Positions 38,001 to 49,360 of a stretch of DNA of 64,000 bases are shown here, piece after piece (positions within the stretch are counted from its first letter, which is position 1; every line of letters begins with the position of its first letter). A program made the translations under genes and the position numbers. A model generated the notes under the pieces. That model was not told where the DNA came from. It saw only the letters and a program-made list of their open reading frames with translations, and made no database searches. The stretch covers positions 796,001 to 860,000 of the forward strand of contig JAFREQ010000047.1 of assembly GCA_025331565.1 (NCBI GenBank). Reading direction: 5' to 3'. This DNA comes from Holacanthus passer (Eukaryota; Chordata; Actinopteri; Pomacanthidae).

Positions 38001-41000
38001 ATTTGTTAATTAGAGAGAGAGAGCAGTAATTCACAAGGCTCATAACTGTTCCTACCGAAGTGCTTGGTGTCATGAAAGCATCAGGAGTCATCAGCTTAGG
38101 CATCGCCCCGCTGCTGGTACCCGAGTTGGACAGGAAGTCAGCAGGAGCAGGAAGCGACGGAATCTTCCTTAGGTCGGTCTGAGAGCCACTTCCTGACTCC
38201 TTGTCAGAGCTCTGGTCAGTGAGATTGTCTGAAAACCCTGCTGGACACACAAAACGTGAAGAGTGCTTCATTTGTGTGACAACATTTGACATTAAAGAAA
38301 GTACAAACACTAAGCAGATTTGCAGGATTTCCTCTAATTTTGCACTGACATGTTTTGTATAATCTAAGGCCAAAAAACAAAGGAAAGGATGGAGGAGAGG
38401 AAACAGTGAAAAGACAAAGGAAGATCAGAGGAGGAAGATCCAGGAGGACACCTGGAGTTAGTACAAAGTACAAAGATTGCTCTAATAGCGGATATATAAT
38501 ATATATTCCTTTAAGTACAACCCAGATTCCAAAAAAGTTGGGACGCTGTGTAAAACATAAATAAAACAGAATGTGATCATTTGCTAATCCTTTTTGAGAT
38601 ATATACTCAATTGAAAACAGGACAAAGACAATATATTTAATGTTTGACCTTTTTGTAAATATCTGCTTATTCTGAATATGATGGCAGCAACATGTTTCAA
38701 ACTAGTTGGGACAGGAGCAACAAAAGACTGTGAAAGTTGTGGACTGATCCAAAAACACCTGTTTGGATCATTCCACAGGTAAACAGGTTCATTGGTAGCA
38801 GGCGATAGTATCATGATTGGGTATGAAAGGGGCATCCTCAAAAGAGAAGACCCTAGACTGTTAAGTAACTGAAGTCATATATCAAGCAAGAATGGGAAAC
38901 AATTTCAATTTTAAACCTTAAGCAAGAGTTACCTCAGTTTCCAAATGCTTACTGAGTGTTGCTAAAAGAAAAGGTGAACATAACACAGTGGTAAACATGT
39001 CCCTGTCCCGACTTTTTTGGAGGAATCAAGTTTAGAATGACTGTATATTTACAAAAAACAATAAAGTTTATCAATTTGAACATTAAATATCTTGTCTTTG
39101 TGTAGTATTCAATTGAATATAAGTAAAAGATTATTTGCAAATCATTACATTTTGTTTGTATTTATGTTTTACACTGCATCTTTTTGGAATCAGGGAATTT
39201 TGTTCAAAACTGGTCAGTAACATTAATGTTCATTTAAATGATGGAATTACACTTTTAACATGATAGGTCATCTACTGTATTTAGATACATAGCTGATTCA
39301 CTAATATGTAACATTTTCCCATTTTAATATATTTCTACTAAACTAAACCTCTAATACTTTTCTCTCTGCACAGCCCACAGATGTTCACAAATATACACAA
39401 TGAGCAGGAAATATGTCCATCATAGCCTTTTTTTAAAATTTGTGGGACTGTGACTTACCAAAACCATCCTGAGAATCAGAGTGGGGCAGAAAGACTGCAG
39501 AGCTGGAACCCAAGTTGGGCTGAAACCAGATCTGGACATCCTGCAGACTCCTGAAAACACACACAGACACAAAGACAAAAATGTAAGACTACCTAAATTA
39601 TTATGACTTATGCCCATTACATGTTTCTTATGTTGAACTCCAGAAGCATGTGCACACATCTCCTAACTTCCACAATTACATAATTGCAACCAGTATGTGG
39701 ACCTGCTGTCCGCCTCTTGAAATTTGAAACATCATGATTCGCTTGGCTGTTATCAATGAAAATTTTGTGTTAATAATTTTTTTACTGTCAGTAAGCCAAA
39801 ATACCCCTTGAGGACTTCAAGGCTTTTCTGTTTTTCTCAAGCCAACATGATCTCACCACATCAGCCAGTGGAAGGAAACTTACTTGGTGTGAACACAGTA
39901 GAGTTTAATTTGGATCCCAGACTTGGACTCTGTGGGTCCTTGAGTGCCCTCTGGAAGAAAACACACACACAAAAGTAATGCTGTGTTGAAGGATCAATGC
40001 TGCTACATATTTAATGCACCATTTAAATCAGCAGTGTTTCCAAAAAGTCCTCAAATGAAAGCTGAAAGAAACTAAATTGCCTTGTTTTAAAGATAACCGT
40101 GTGTGTGGTGGCCCTTGGAATATCTAAATGACTAAGAACATGCCATATATTGAAAGAAAGAAAATATATGTTAACAGGAATGATCAAAAGACAACATGAA
40201 AAGTTGTGCTTGTGTGTGTGTGTGCATGTGCACACCTGTTGTCAGGCTCTCACTCTCCTCCTCTGCAGGGAGGACCTCAGTGTGTCGCAGTCGGCTGTGG
40301 GCGACATCCCGGACCCCAAAGCTGAGCACAGGGTGGGTCAGCAGGAACTCTGATACTGCTGTGAAAGTGGCCTTGCCTTTCTCCAAGTCCTGCCGCAGCT
40401 CCATCACATACAGAACCTGGCAAAGAATGACATCAGGAAAATATGAAGGAAAATGGTTTGGTCCTGATACAACACTTCAAAAACAAAGGGTCAGTATCAC
40501 AGAGTTGGACAGACTAACCGTAGTTCTAGAAAGAGTGACCTTTTAAATAAGATTTACTGGCTCTCTCAGATGTGTTGCAGGCCAAGATTTAACTTAATTA
40601 GTGTTTAACTATGTTAGCGCTTATATTTAGATTAATGCCATAGGTCAGTGGCGTGATGTTCAGTGATAGGAAAGAGCTTTAAATTTAAATCTCTATTAAG
40701 GAATAAAATAAGCGGCTGAGCAATATTATTTGTCAATATTATTTAAACCACACAGCTGACAACATTGTGCTGACCTTTCTCTGTACGTCTGTAAGGATGA
40801 GATACTCAGCAGAGAGGTCCAGGCTGGCCTTCAGACTAGGCAGAACTGATGAGTTGAACAGATCTGGAGAAAATCTAAAAAATGAAAAAAACACCATTAG
40901 TACCTTAGTGCTATTGAGAGACATGAGAGACTACATGTTGCCTCCCAACCAATCAATGCTTCTTTCACCATCTTTCATGCCATATGTGATGACATCAATA

Positions 41001-44000
41001 AGGAGGCGCAAGGCACCAACTTTCAGGAACAACAATGTAAACAAACAATGCTGGTGTGTATGACACTGTCTGTCTGAAAAAGAAAGATAAAGCAACTGTG
41101 TGAGCTGTGAGGTGTCCCAAGATGCAGCGTTGGTTGTCGTCCAATTTGACACACTACATGGGATAAAACGATTGATTGTCACACCTGACGCCCTACGTCT
41201 GCTGGATTGGGCGATAATCTGACTGATATCGTGTAGTCTGAACCCGGCATTACAAAAGACACGGTGATTTAAGTTTCAAGCTCAAAGTGATGGAGTAAAG
41301 CGATAACCTGATGGTCTGTAAACAGGTCCAGGAAACAGTGCACCACATTTTCAACTCCTGGTTTTGATCTGCTCCAGTTATCAGGAACCGCCAGAAAGGA
41401 ACCCTACAAAGAGCAAAGTAGAGGTGACCAGAGGTGACAAAGGACAAAGAGAATGTAAACCAACTAAAATTCAAACAGCAACAGCCTCAGAGTATATGCA
41501 TGACACAATTTTCACTGAAAGCTTTGTGTACTAACTCTGGATCCTGCCTCTTGTGGTTGTCACAGAAAAGAAGGCAGGAGAGGGGACGTCCTCCATGAGG
41601 TCGCAGTTCATGAAGACATCTGGATGACAGAGAGTAAGGAAAAATGAAAAAGTGAAATAAAGATTGGAAGAAACCTACAACCACAGACAAAAGATAAATA
41701 AGTGACAGACTACATTATGAACCTCATTTTAGATTTCTGTCAGAATTTTCAGCTATTTTTGATCAAAAAAATCTATATTGAAATTACATGATAAAGAGTT
41801 AAAGCAAATGAGTTGTTCATTTAAAGAACACCCCTCTCACTTACCTTGGCTTGTCCTGCCCGCCTTCTATGTATATCTGCCAAAACTTGATATATCCATC
41901 ATGGCTGGCTGTGGCTAACACAGTTCCATCTGGAGAAAGCGCCCCTTCACTGACTCGCTGGAGGGTCAGACATGTAACAACATACACAATCAGTACTGGA
42001 AAGAAGCTACGCAACAAACCCAAAATCATACAGCATACCACTTTGTACTTTGTGTTACTGTGGTTTTACTCTTTATAAAGACAATATCTACCATCTTCAG
42101 TAATGAATGTTGTAGCAGAAAATCATCACGTAAGTGTACTGCATAGAATACTGGACAGGTTGAGCACAATTACATTACTGTTTTATCCTGACCCCTACCT
42201 GGGTATGTCCCTTGACTGTGATGAGGCCTTCTTTTAGATCTGTGGCATCAATGGGCCAACTGCTGTTGTTGGCTCTCAAGACTTCCAGGTCCCACACCTC
42301 AGCCTAGTTGAGGAGGAGGATAAAATTAGGGATACAAAGTTCACACTTTTTTTTCTCCTGATACAATTCTGATACCTAAACACAGGGAATATTGATCTGA
42401 TACCAGGGTTCATTCTTTTCTTTTTTTTTTGTAAAGTTAAAATCATTTCATGTGTCTATGACCATTCCTTGTCCATTAATATGGGGCCATTCCCCTATGT
42501 ATAACTCAACAGTAGGTGTAAATACGCATTACTTTTTAACTACTGTATCAGTGGACATTATTTATAAAAGTATATTCTTTTCAGTCATTTGCAAACTTTG
42601 ATTGTATTGTTTAAGAACAATGTTTCAAGTTACAAATACAGTGTCTAAGACAAAACATTTCTGTGTAAAATAGTGGTACCCTGTCTTCATGTAGAAGGGC
42701 TAAGGTCTGGCTAGTGTCATCCTGGTTCTCCTCATTGTCATCTTGGATGAATGGGCACCAGATGAGGCGACGGTGGGAGTTCAGTGGAGTGTCCTCTGGC
42801 CGTCGGATATGAACTACCACCTGATCACTAGAGGAAGGATGGGTTAAGGAAAATGGGAGACAACACCATTTCTTAACTGATTTTGTTTCTGTGAATAATA
42901 TGCCAAGGCAGGCCATGACATCACCAGGGTTTGTGTTGAATCACAGTTTGAGCCTCTGTGAGTGATTATATTCATTTAAAACTACACACAGAAATAATAT
43001 GAAATAAACATTGCAAAGACATGCAGTAACACTCTACAGACACACAGATAGACCTGCATATCCTCATCAACACTCCTTATCAGTGCCTCCCACATGTCAG
43101 GATACAGTATCTTGCTTCCGGTGCATGTGAGCTGCCAGACCATCAGGTTGCCTGCTTCATCTACACAACCCAACAAGGAGGAGTCGAGGTGGGCAAAAGC
43201 CAGATCTGTGACTGCTCCTGTGAAGCCCTTCAGTAGAGAGCGCTCAGCAAAACTCACACTCAGGACACGAATCATTGCATGGTTGTTGGCTCCTGAGGGA
43301 GGAGATGTTTATTTTAAAGAAAAAGTTTACCCAAGGTTTTAAAATTGGAATGGGATAATGCTTAGAGGAAATTGAAACTAGACCTTTTGCACTATTAGAC
43401 ACAAAGACACCAATTTTCATTAGAAATACTTTCTACCAAGGAAATACTTTCAGACAGTGAAGTAAGTATTATACAGAGTAACAAGAGCACTAGAAAGGCA
43501 TGCTTCTCTTGAATTTGTGTGTTAGCAGCAGAAACAAAAATCCATTTTCCTCCACTGTATCTACATTGCAACTCAATTGTCACTTGTCTGTGGTGGTAGT
43601 TGAAGTGCTATGTGTGTTTGAGGCATTTGATGGTAAAACTCTCACCTCTGATGGCGTAGGCCAGGAAGGAGTTGGACACAGCTATCAGTCTGCCATAATA
43701 ATACTTGTGTTCCCAGTCGTACTTGGCAACAGGTTGAATCTTCACCTGAATGGGTTAGAATTGGGATTCACCATTGAAAATTAGTTAATACTCTGAACAC
43801 AATTCATAATGACTTTTTAAACCATGAGGTTACTGGTTGAGTCTTCAAGAGCCAAAGCCAGTCCATTCAAAATGATAAAAGCATTTACTTCTGTGATTTC
43901 TTTTTCTGGTTAGGGATTCAGGGATCTGAATTTTGAAAAGTACAGTAGCTGGTGACTTGTACAAACAGAAGCTCTTAACTCTGTTAAGACATCACAACCA

Positions 44001-47000
44001 GCTTGACTGTCTTACATTGTTGGTGATGTAGTTTTCTACATTTCTGTCCTTCTGATTTATACCCCCAATGGGCAGGGCTATTTCATTGCAGATGATTTGG
44101 CTTCTTACCTTGTTGCTGCCACGAGCCTCGCTGCTGATGCTGGAATCTTGACTCGCCACAATCTCCACATTGTTGGAGGTGATGGGGATACAGGTGGAGC
44201 CATTGTCACCAGAAAGGCAGCTGAAATAGCAGCAAATAAACGGAAGTTCAACAGAGATTTTATTTCTTAAAAACATTGTTTACAAAAATGACTGCTTTTT
44301 TTTTAATCATTAATTTTTTCAATTATATTATAAATTCAAATAGGAGAGAGGCATCTCTATGTGCTTATGCTTGATGTGACAAAATCAGTGAAGTGGTGCA
44401 AGTGACTGATTCTCAGCAGCCACTTACATTATCTGAGTGTCCTGCACGCTGCTGATGTCTGTGGAGATGGGTCTGGTAGATTCTGACATAGTTGACCGAT
44501 CAGTGGTTCCTAGAAGGCCTGCTGCTCCCAATAACCCATTCAGCTCGCCATTAAAAGATGGCATTCTCTGACCATCACTTGACTGTGCATCTGAGGAAAG
44601 ACAAATAAAGGGAATAAAAGGAATAAAGGGGTTATGCTGAGATACACTGCACAAAGGTGTTGTTGAAAATTCCAAAAACGGAAGGAGGTAATGTTTGTTC
44701 AGAAGGTTTCTTATCGTTTTATTTTGACAGCTATTACAGCCCAATACACAATCACATACTCACACCACTGGTCAAGATACTTCTATTTTGCATTTGTTTC
44801 AAATGTTATGTAACACTGTAAGCTTCTTTAATATCCGTTTAAGAATTTGAGTGAAAAGTTGAATATTTGAAAAAGGCCCCCATAAATGTTCAATAGGGTT
44901 GAGGTCATGTGACTTTGGAGGAAAGTCCATGGCAGTCAGGACTCCTTGGTTTTCTTCAAGTAGTTCTTGCAATGCTTTGTGGTAATTATCCTGCTGAGAC
45001 ATGAGTCCTTGTCCACAAAGATATAAATCAGAGGGTGTAGCATGTCTCTGAAGAATGGAGTGGTACTTGTACTTAGTCAGTTCAGTGCAGGTGCGCAGAG
45101 TAGGCAAAACACCCCCATATTTGAATACTACCACCACCATGTATCACTGTCAATTTGATACTGTGATTTCATTCACTCTCCTGTAAATATCCTTACATAC
45201 ACCAGTCTGTTTCTGCCATAAATCTCAAACTTAGATTGATCAGCAAATAGGACTTATTTCCAGTCTCCACTGTGAAATGACAGTATGTCTTTTGTGTGTG
45301 TATGTGTGTGTGTATCTTCCATAAGAAAAATCATGTCACCATCATCCTTGATTTAATTTGATATGATAAATATCAAATCATTTAGCTACAATTTATTTAT
45401 TTAATTTTTGGAGAGAGTCACTAAACTTATTGTTGAAAAGGCTGTTTGTATATACCTGTGTATATACCTGTTCTTATGATTTTACAGTACGAAGTGTGTG
45501 TCTGCACGTGGAACTATTAACATCAATAATGACTGTATTCAATTTATGTTTACCAGTTCCAAAGTCCTGCTTATGTGAGTATTGGCAAACAGGCATTACT
45601 TACTGGGAACCTTCAGTCAAACAGACCCATAAATAATGTTAGAATTACACTGTTCTTTACCTGTCATGACAAGTCCAAGACTTCGTTTGGGCTACACGCA
45701 AATGAGATTTGTTTTTCAAATCAGATCTTTAAGACCGACTGTCCACACTGTTATTTGCAAGTGATCAGATCCGATTTGTGTGTCAAGACATCACTAACCT
45801 TTCTAAATGGGTTGCTTTGGTGACACAGGTGTCAGTAACTGCATACGTTGGTCAGGAGACTTTCCAACGAGGAAGTATGATAAATGGATATCCATCATCT
45901 ATCAGCCTCCCCCCAAAGTGCCAGCATACAAATCATTTCATCAACTGTCCATAGACGGTTATTCTCGTGTTGTGCTCCATACCACTCTGCTAGTAGCTGT
46001 ATAGATTCTGCTCTACACTCAGATGCACTTCTGTCACTCTGGATTTGATGTGTTGCGTGTGTTGTGAGTCTCACAAAAGACACCTTGAAATCTGATTTGA
46101 GCGGCTAGAGCTGGACTGAGATGCATCTGGAGAAGTTTGTTTAGAATCACATTTCAAACCACCTCCAAATGTGACTTGGATCACATTTGCAAAATTCAAT
46201 TTTCATATGTTTTTTTTTTTTTTTTACTTTCCAGACTTTCTGAAATGAATCTGGATATAATCTGGATATGCCAGTCTGAACAAGCCCCAAAAAGATCTAC
46301 AGGCATCAAGAAAGAACCGTTTGAGTAGTTTGCAACTGTCAGTTCAAATGATGTGACATGAAATGAACTAAACAAACTAAAGAATTTATAATCTTTTTAA
46401 TTATTAATAATAGTAATACAGCAAATCATTTAATAAGGCCTTGGTGAAGACCACATCGTTTTCCAGCAGTTGAGCCTCATCTATTATAGAACCACCTCTT
46501 GAAAAAAAAGCATGCCAATATGTCTCAGACAATAAGTTCAGGACTGGGGCATATATTTTAGTATTCAGCTAGAACAATCTTACACTGTCAATCCCGTGCA
46601 AATGGCTTTATTTTGTTTAGCTTAAGGCTATAATGTTACTCTGTCTCTGTCGTTTACTATGTATCAAATGTTTCTGCTCCTCCACAGTCTATAACCATAT
46701 AAACATGTGTATGTGAATATGGTGTACTGGTGTATGCTTGAACACAGCAGAACACTACAACACAAACGTAAATAACTTTGGCACAGGAGCAGGATTGAGT
46801 GGTTTCTTTTCTACAACTTCCCTAAAGCCGGTGCTATCTTCCTCGATCATCTTGTCATGATTTAAGTTTCTAAATGACCGAATATTGAGTTTGAAGGCAC
46901 CACAAACAAATCCGGAACGAATGTATCCAAATTAGCCAAGAACAGCGACCATGCACGCAGTTACGCAGGCTCGAGCTAATCCTTGATAGCAGTAAAATAT

Positions 47001-47579
47001 TTGAGGCTAAACGATGCGGTAAAAAGATATCGTTCCACCAGTTTCCGGCTTTGAAGACACACAGGAGCGGGTGCTACTGAGAGTATTTCAAATAAACGGA
47101 ACATTTTTCTACTTAATGGTCGCTTGGCAGCAAAACACCCAGCTTCCCAGATCAGAAAATAGACTGAGACATTAGCTAACTGTAGTTCGTAACCTAGCTA
47201 GCACTTTGGATGATAAATACTAGAGACATTTCCGACGCAGTTAGCGCTCTAACGTTACGACGAGCCTCAACACAAGTGAGAAATGTGTGTAAATTCATTA
47301 AATTGTGCTTCTACGCAATGGGGTGCTTTTAGTTAACAGGTAGTGAAACTGCTATTGCGCTTTGCTCCAGCACAGCAGCGCGCTAAAGCAACTCACGTTA
47401 GCTAGGTACCAATTTAGCTAGCTGGCTAGCATTCCATTAGCTTCTGCGGCCTAAACTACCGCAGCCGCTTTTCATTCCCGGTCCAACTTACCGGTGCCGT
47501 TCCCGGGACGGTCGAGCTTGAGGATGTCCCGGAGATGCTGGGTCGCACCCTCAATATCTATATCAGAATTGGACGCCAT
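23688..47579 (-). CDS. edc4: Enhancer of mRNA-decapping protein 4, complete (30 coding exons)
   Basis: EDC4 (Ge-1/Hedls) is the large P-body scaffold that brings DCP1 and DCP2 together and promotes removal of the mRNA cap in the cytoplasm. Thirty exons, ATG at 47,577-47,579 and TAG at 23,688-23,690, give 4,185 coding bases and 1,394 aa; human EDC4 is about 1,400 aa. Every join keeps phase. The order is a short acidic N-terminus, a WD40 domain (about residues 120-530), a Ser/Pro-rich linker (about 530-950), a coiled-coil stretch (about 950-1,150) and the conserved C-terminal helical domain (about 1,200-1,394) used for self-association and P-body targeting in relatives. Hallmarks include SHDGYIKFWQIYIEG, SRLRHTEVLPAEEE, LMTPDAFMTPS, SPDVISSAST, QRIVKGEV and SSIMQAMRSAAGTPVP. 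Exon blocks are itemised below. NUTF2 lies upstream on the same strand. Identification is certain. Confidence 0.97.
24045..24185 (+). mobile_element. tRNA-derived SINE, fragment
   Basis: The plus strand reads 'ggcgccctggtagctcacctgc', a tRNA-like head with an A-box-like TGGTAGCTCACCTG. Then come 'tactgcatgtcattctctctctttccctgtctttcctgtctctctccaa' and an A/T-rich 'caataataaaattc' end. This order is a common fish SINE. A good B box is not visible, so the head is incomplete. It lies antisense in the last intron of EDC4. Confidence 0.55.
26612..26660 (-). repeat. LINE 3' tail in reverse orientation
   Basis: AAGATAAGATATTTCTTTTA, then TTAGTCCCACAACGGGAAAT, is the reverse complement of the '(tttcccgttgtgggactaataaa)(TTATC)n' tail seen at 7,738 and 29,642. 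It lies in EDC4 intron 29. Confidence 0.5.
27840..28092. repeat. GT-anchored repeat abutting EDC4 exon 28
   Basis: 'gtattcatatcccagtggg', 'gttagaattaggttaagggt', 'ggttaaggttagggtaaagg', 'gtccctatagggatagtgatacc' and a closing (GT)n at about 28,063-28,089 make the same family as 12,735-13,190. Its (GT)n, read on the minus strand as (AC)n, begins three bases inside intron 28. Confidence 0.6.
29642..29692 (+). repeat. LINE 3' tail with (TTATC)n
   Basis: TTTCCCCGCTGTGGGACGAA, then TAAAGG and TTTATCTTATCTTATCTTA. It is the best-preserved copy of the tail family in the window. It lies in EDC4 intron 26, opposite to transcription. Confidence 0.6.
32340..33071. mobile_element. Non-autonomous hAT-like element with internal duplication
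   Basis: The element begins AGGGCTGTCAGACGATTAAA and ends GTTAACGTGTTAATTTTC followed by ACAACCCT. These are imperfect terminal inverted repeats around 'cgattaatcgcgatt' words. The interior holds a 65-base direct duplication (about 32,539-32,603 and 32,604-32,668). I see no coding frame. It sits in EDC4 intron 22. Clear target-site duplications were not found. The hAT class is from family resemblance only. Confidence 0.6.
33161..39550 (-). CDS. edc4: EDC4 exons 14-22: Ser/Pro-rich linker
   Basis: Coding exons: 39,459-39,550; 38,056-38,237; 37,435-37,514; 35,235-35,373; 34,847-35,139; 34,413-34,643; 34,022-34,123; 33,689-33,832; 33,161-33,197. They encode a long low-complexity linker with conserved islands: SLQDVQIWFQP, LPAPADFLSNSG, KLMTPDAFMTPSTS, SPDVISSASTAMSQDMPEI, DSMASAASALHLL, NTPSLLENAL, WPAAPDITRETR, DDEVASLASSSG and KDWKTSPRGSPKLKRK. 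The last island is basic and may serve as a localisation or binding segment (inference). Exon 17 has AAC and AGC trinucleotide runs giving NNNSSSSS. Exon 22 is a 37-base micro-exon. Exon 15 could begin 3 bases earlier (CAG repeat at the acceptor), adding one Ala/Gly-type residue. Intron 14 holds a complete small DNA transposon and intron 16 is 2 kb with a GCTAGC-word cluster. Confidence 0.9.
36765..36852. promoter_or_regulatory. GCTAGC/TTAGC word cluster in EDC4 intron 16
   Basis: ACCGTAGCGCTAGCTCAGC, TAGTATTAGCTTTGATG, GATTAGCACCCAGC and AGCTAGCTTGC come within 90 bases. The same vocabulary is dense upstream of EDC4 exon 1 (47,165-47,450) and upstream of NUTF2 exon 1 (54,735-55,020). A role as an internal promoter or as debris of a repeat is equally possible. 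Confidence 0.3.
38516..39196. mobile_element. Small DNA transposon with terminal inverted repeats (about 680 bases)
   Basis: It starts TACAACCCAGATTCCAAAAA, then AGTTGGGACGCTGTG, and ends TTTTACACTGCATC, then TTTTTGGAATCAGGGA. Subterminal repeats ('aataaaacagaatgtgatcatttgc' and 'gcaaatcattacattttgtttg') are also inverted. The interior holds the words 'cattccacaggtaaacaggtt' and 'gtatgaaaggggcatcctc', typical of a very abundant fish family. No transposase is intact. I would place it near the Tc1/mariner group because of the TA at the left end, without certainty. It lies in EDC4 intron 14. Confidence 0.65.
39884..47579 (-). CDS. edc4: EDC4 exons 1-13: N-terminus and WD40 domain
   Basis: Coding exons in order: 47,492-47,579; 44,428-44,590; 44,109-44,220; 43,646-43,745; 43,106-43,292; 42,680-42,827; 42,199-42,303; 41,845-41,957; 41,536-41,619; 41,308-41,403; 40,775-40,874; 40,236-40,416; 39,884-39,950. 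Exon 1 reads MASNSDIDIEGATQHL. Exon 3 holds ICLSGDNGSTC and IVASQDSSISSEARG. Exon 4 holds VAKYDWEHKYYYG. Exon 5 holds LKGFTGAVTDLAFAHLD and DEAGNLMVWQL. Exon 6 holds RRLIWCPFI. Exon 8 holds ATASHDGYIKFWQ. Exon 9 holds RPLSCLLFCDNHK. Exon 10 holds FLITGADQNQELKMW. Exon 11 holds LDLSAEYLILTDVQRK. Exon 5 ends at a GTATCC donor: using it gives KILDQVVVHIRRPEDTPL, which aligns without gaps to the mammalian protein. Intron 1 (2.9 kb) carries a Tc1 fragment and another DNA element. Confidence 0.93.
44790..45430 (-). pseudogene. Tc1-like transposase fragment (minus strand)
   Basis: A minus-strand frame (44,799-45,140) reads YHSILQRHATPSDLYLCGQG, LMSQQDNYHKAL and SHDLNPIEHLWG, the C-terminal half of a Tc1-type DD34E transposase. 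The second Asp (QQDN) and the Glu (PIEHLW) are still present, but the N-terminal half and the first Asp are not. Plus-strand words to about 45,420 fit more of the same element in decayed form. It lies in EDC4 intron 1, in the sense direction. Confidence 0.65.
45650..46310. repeat. DNA-element-like repeat (CAAATCAGATC / GGATCACATTTGC family)
   Basis: 'ttttcaaatcagatctttaag', 'gcaagtgatcagatccgattt', 'ttgaaatctgatttgagcgg' and 'gtgacttggatcacatttgc' recur in direct and inverted sense. The region resembles the repeat at 18,830-19,500. A T-run lies at about 46,210-46,226. It is in EDC4 intron 1. Confidence 0.45.
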
Positions 47580-47760
47580 GTGTGAGGGAAAGGGGAGACT
47601 GGGTTAATTCAGGGGGAGAGAGTGATTTCTTATTTGATGCGATGCTGTCAATGTTCCCTTCGTTCACCCAGAGCAACCGTCTAAACTTCCGCTATGTCCG
47701 CGCCGGAGGTTCCGGCTCGTGTCTGTGTCAGGTCATTGGTTCCTACCTCAACTTCAAACC
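47165..47760 (-). promoter_or_regulatory. EDC4 promoter and first-exon region
   Basis: The sequence around the start codon at 47,579 is the CpG-richest part of this interval. Words such as AGCTAACTGTAG, CTAGCTAGCAC, TCTAACGTTACGACG and TTAGCTAGCTGGCTAGC cluster at 47,170-47,440, inside intron 1. The DNA upstream of the ATG (47,580-47,760) has CGCCGGAGG and CCGGCTCG motifs and no TATA box that I can see. The TSS is not defined by the sequence alone. Confidence 0.45.
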
Positions 47761-48489
47761 AGGTTCAGACATATTGTGCACTACAAGGCATAATGTCGCC
47801 CACCACAGTCAGAAACACTGATTAAAACATTTGAACTTCATGTCATATGAGATGCTTTAAACCGCGTTTCTCCCTTTATTCTTTTATTTTTATTTGCTGC
47901 TCAGTAATTTTACCAGCAGCTTCACCTACAAACCCTTTGTGTTCTGGCACCCACAAAAATCCAACTGGCCATACATTTTTCTCTATTTTGTATAAGACAA
48001 AAAAAAATGCCATGTTAGACCAAACCCTTGGTGTCCTATATTGTTTTAGATTATACAGATAAAGTAGATTAAAAAAAGTGGAAACTTGCCAGTATAGATT
48101 TAAAAAATGATTAAAATGTTGAAAAAAACGTACTGTATTTTATATTTTTTCATGAACCAGTAAATTGAAAGATTAAACTTAACCAAATGTTACCAAGACA
48201 TTTTAATTATTCATGTTGTTATGGTAATGCCCAAATTTTAGATTTCATAACTGTATTAAAAGTGGATGTCACATCTGGCCGATACACAATACACTTAATA
48301 TGGCCAGTATCAGCATTTACTTATTTTCTCCAGCTGATATGATCTTGTGTAACATGGTCATTCAAAATTCAAAAATATTATGCACTTAAAGACGACATTT
48401 GTATGAGGACTTCTTGTGGAGCAATAAAAGAAAGGGTTAAGAAAACAATCAGCCATAGAGAATAACAGAGAGACAGGCCACACCAGTAA
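47761..48489. other. Intergenic spacer between NUTF2 and EDC4
   Basis: About 0.7 kb of AT-rich DNA separates the predicted end of NUTF2 from the EDC4 promoter. No gene, RNA or named repeat is seen. Confidence 0.5.
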
Positions 48490-48504
48490 GAAAAAAGTCC
48501 AGGT

Positions 48505-48510
48505 TTTATT
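48505..48510 (-). terminator. Candidate NUTF2 polyadenylation signal
   Basis: Minus-strand AATAAA followed by ACCTGGACTTTTTTC, a U-rich downstream element. It would give a 3' UTR of about 0.87 kb that includes a (GT)n-(GA)n block at 48,547-48,628. Confidence 0.45.
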
Positions 48511-49360
48511 GTCTATCGTGGCTGTAGTCCATGGTAACTGCCAGACGTGTGTGTGTGTGCACGCGCGCGAGAGAGAAAGACAGAGATTGAGAGAGAGAGA
48601 GAGAAAGAGCAGACAGAGAAAGAGAGAGAATATGCAGGATCAGAGCCAATCACACAGCAGGGTCAAACTTTATGTCCTCCATGACTCTTTGGTTTGCGAA
48701 AGCAAAACCTGGCATGAGAGAGTGAATCATGGCAAAGTAAACAATTATGTAAAGGTTGATAAAACTCAGTTAAACACACTAAGGCAACACACAAGTGGCA
48801 TCTAAAAACAACTTACAACACAAGAAGTCGGAGCTGAAGAAGCCGACTCTGAACCTGAACATGGATCTACAAACCAGTCAACAACAGTGCTAACAGAACT
48901 GAGTTGACAGCAGTGGAGTCAACAGTAGAGTAGAATGGATTAGAATTAAGTAAAGAAGGGTGGAGAGCGAAGTAGAGTTTAAGTTAATGGCGTTGGTCAG
49001 CTGTTTGTCTTTCTGGTGGCTTGAGTGTAGATATATTGTAATGGGGGCTCCCAGCGTCATGCAGATCAGCGGAGTGGCAGACAGGGGCATCTGATTGGTC
49101 GGCCGGCTCGCAGCAAAGAAACATGTTGCAGTTCTACTGGCTGGGGTGGTCTGAAAACCCACCTGGATGAGGTTCAGTGATTGACATCTAGAATCCGGTG
49201 TTTGCTTGTTTGTCAAACAGGCGTAAATGAGACAGCAGGAGGGAGGGATGAGTGTTCTCTCTTCTCTCCATCCTCAACTCCTCCCTGCCCTCCCTCTGTA
49301 CTCCATCACACAGTGCCCTTCACTATGACCGCCCCTGCCCACCAGAGTGGGGAGGGGGGG
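48511..49360 (-). other. nutf2: NUTF2 3' untranslated region (predicted)
   Basis: The stretch lies between the NUTF2 stop and the AATAAA at 48,505-48,510. It carries a compound (GT)n/(GA)n microsatellite near 48,547-48,628. The minus-strand frame at 48,890-49,216 has no recognisable content. Confidence 0.45.

Noticed and set aside
43050..43105. Extension of EDC4 exon 5 to a later CAG/GTCTAT site
   Set aside because: The frame is open, but the join to exon 6 would be out of phase and the protein alignment to mammals would gain an insert. The GTATCC donor fits exactly.
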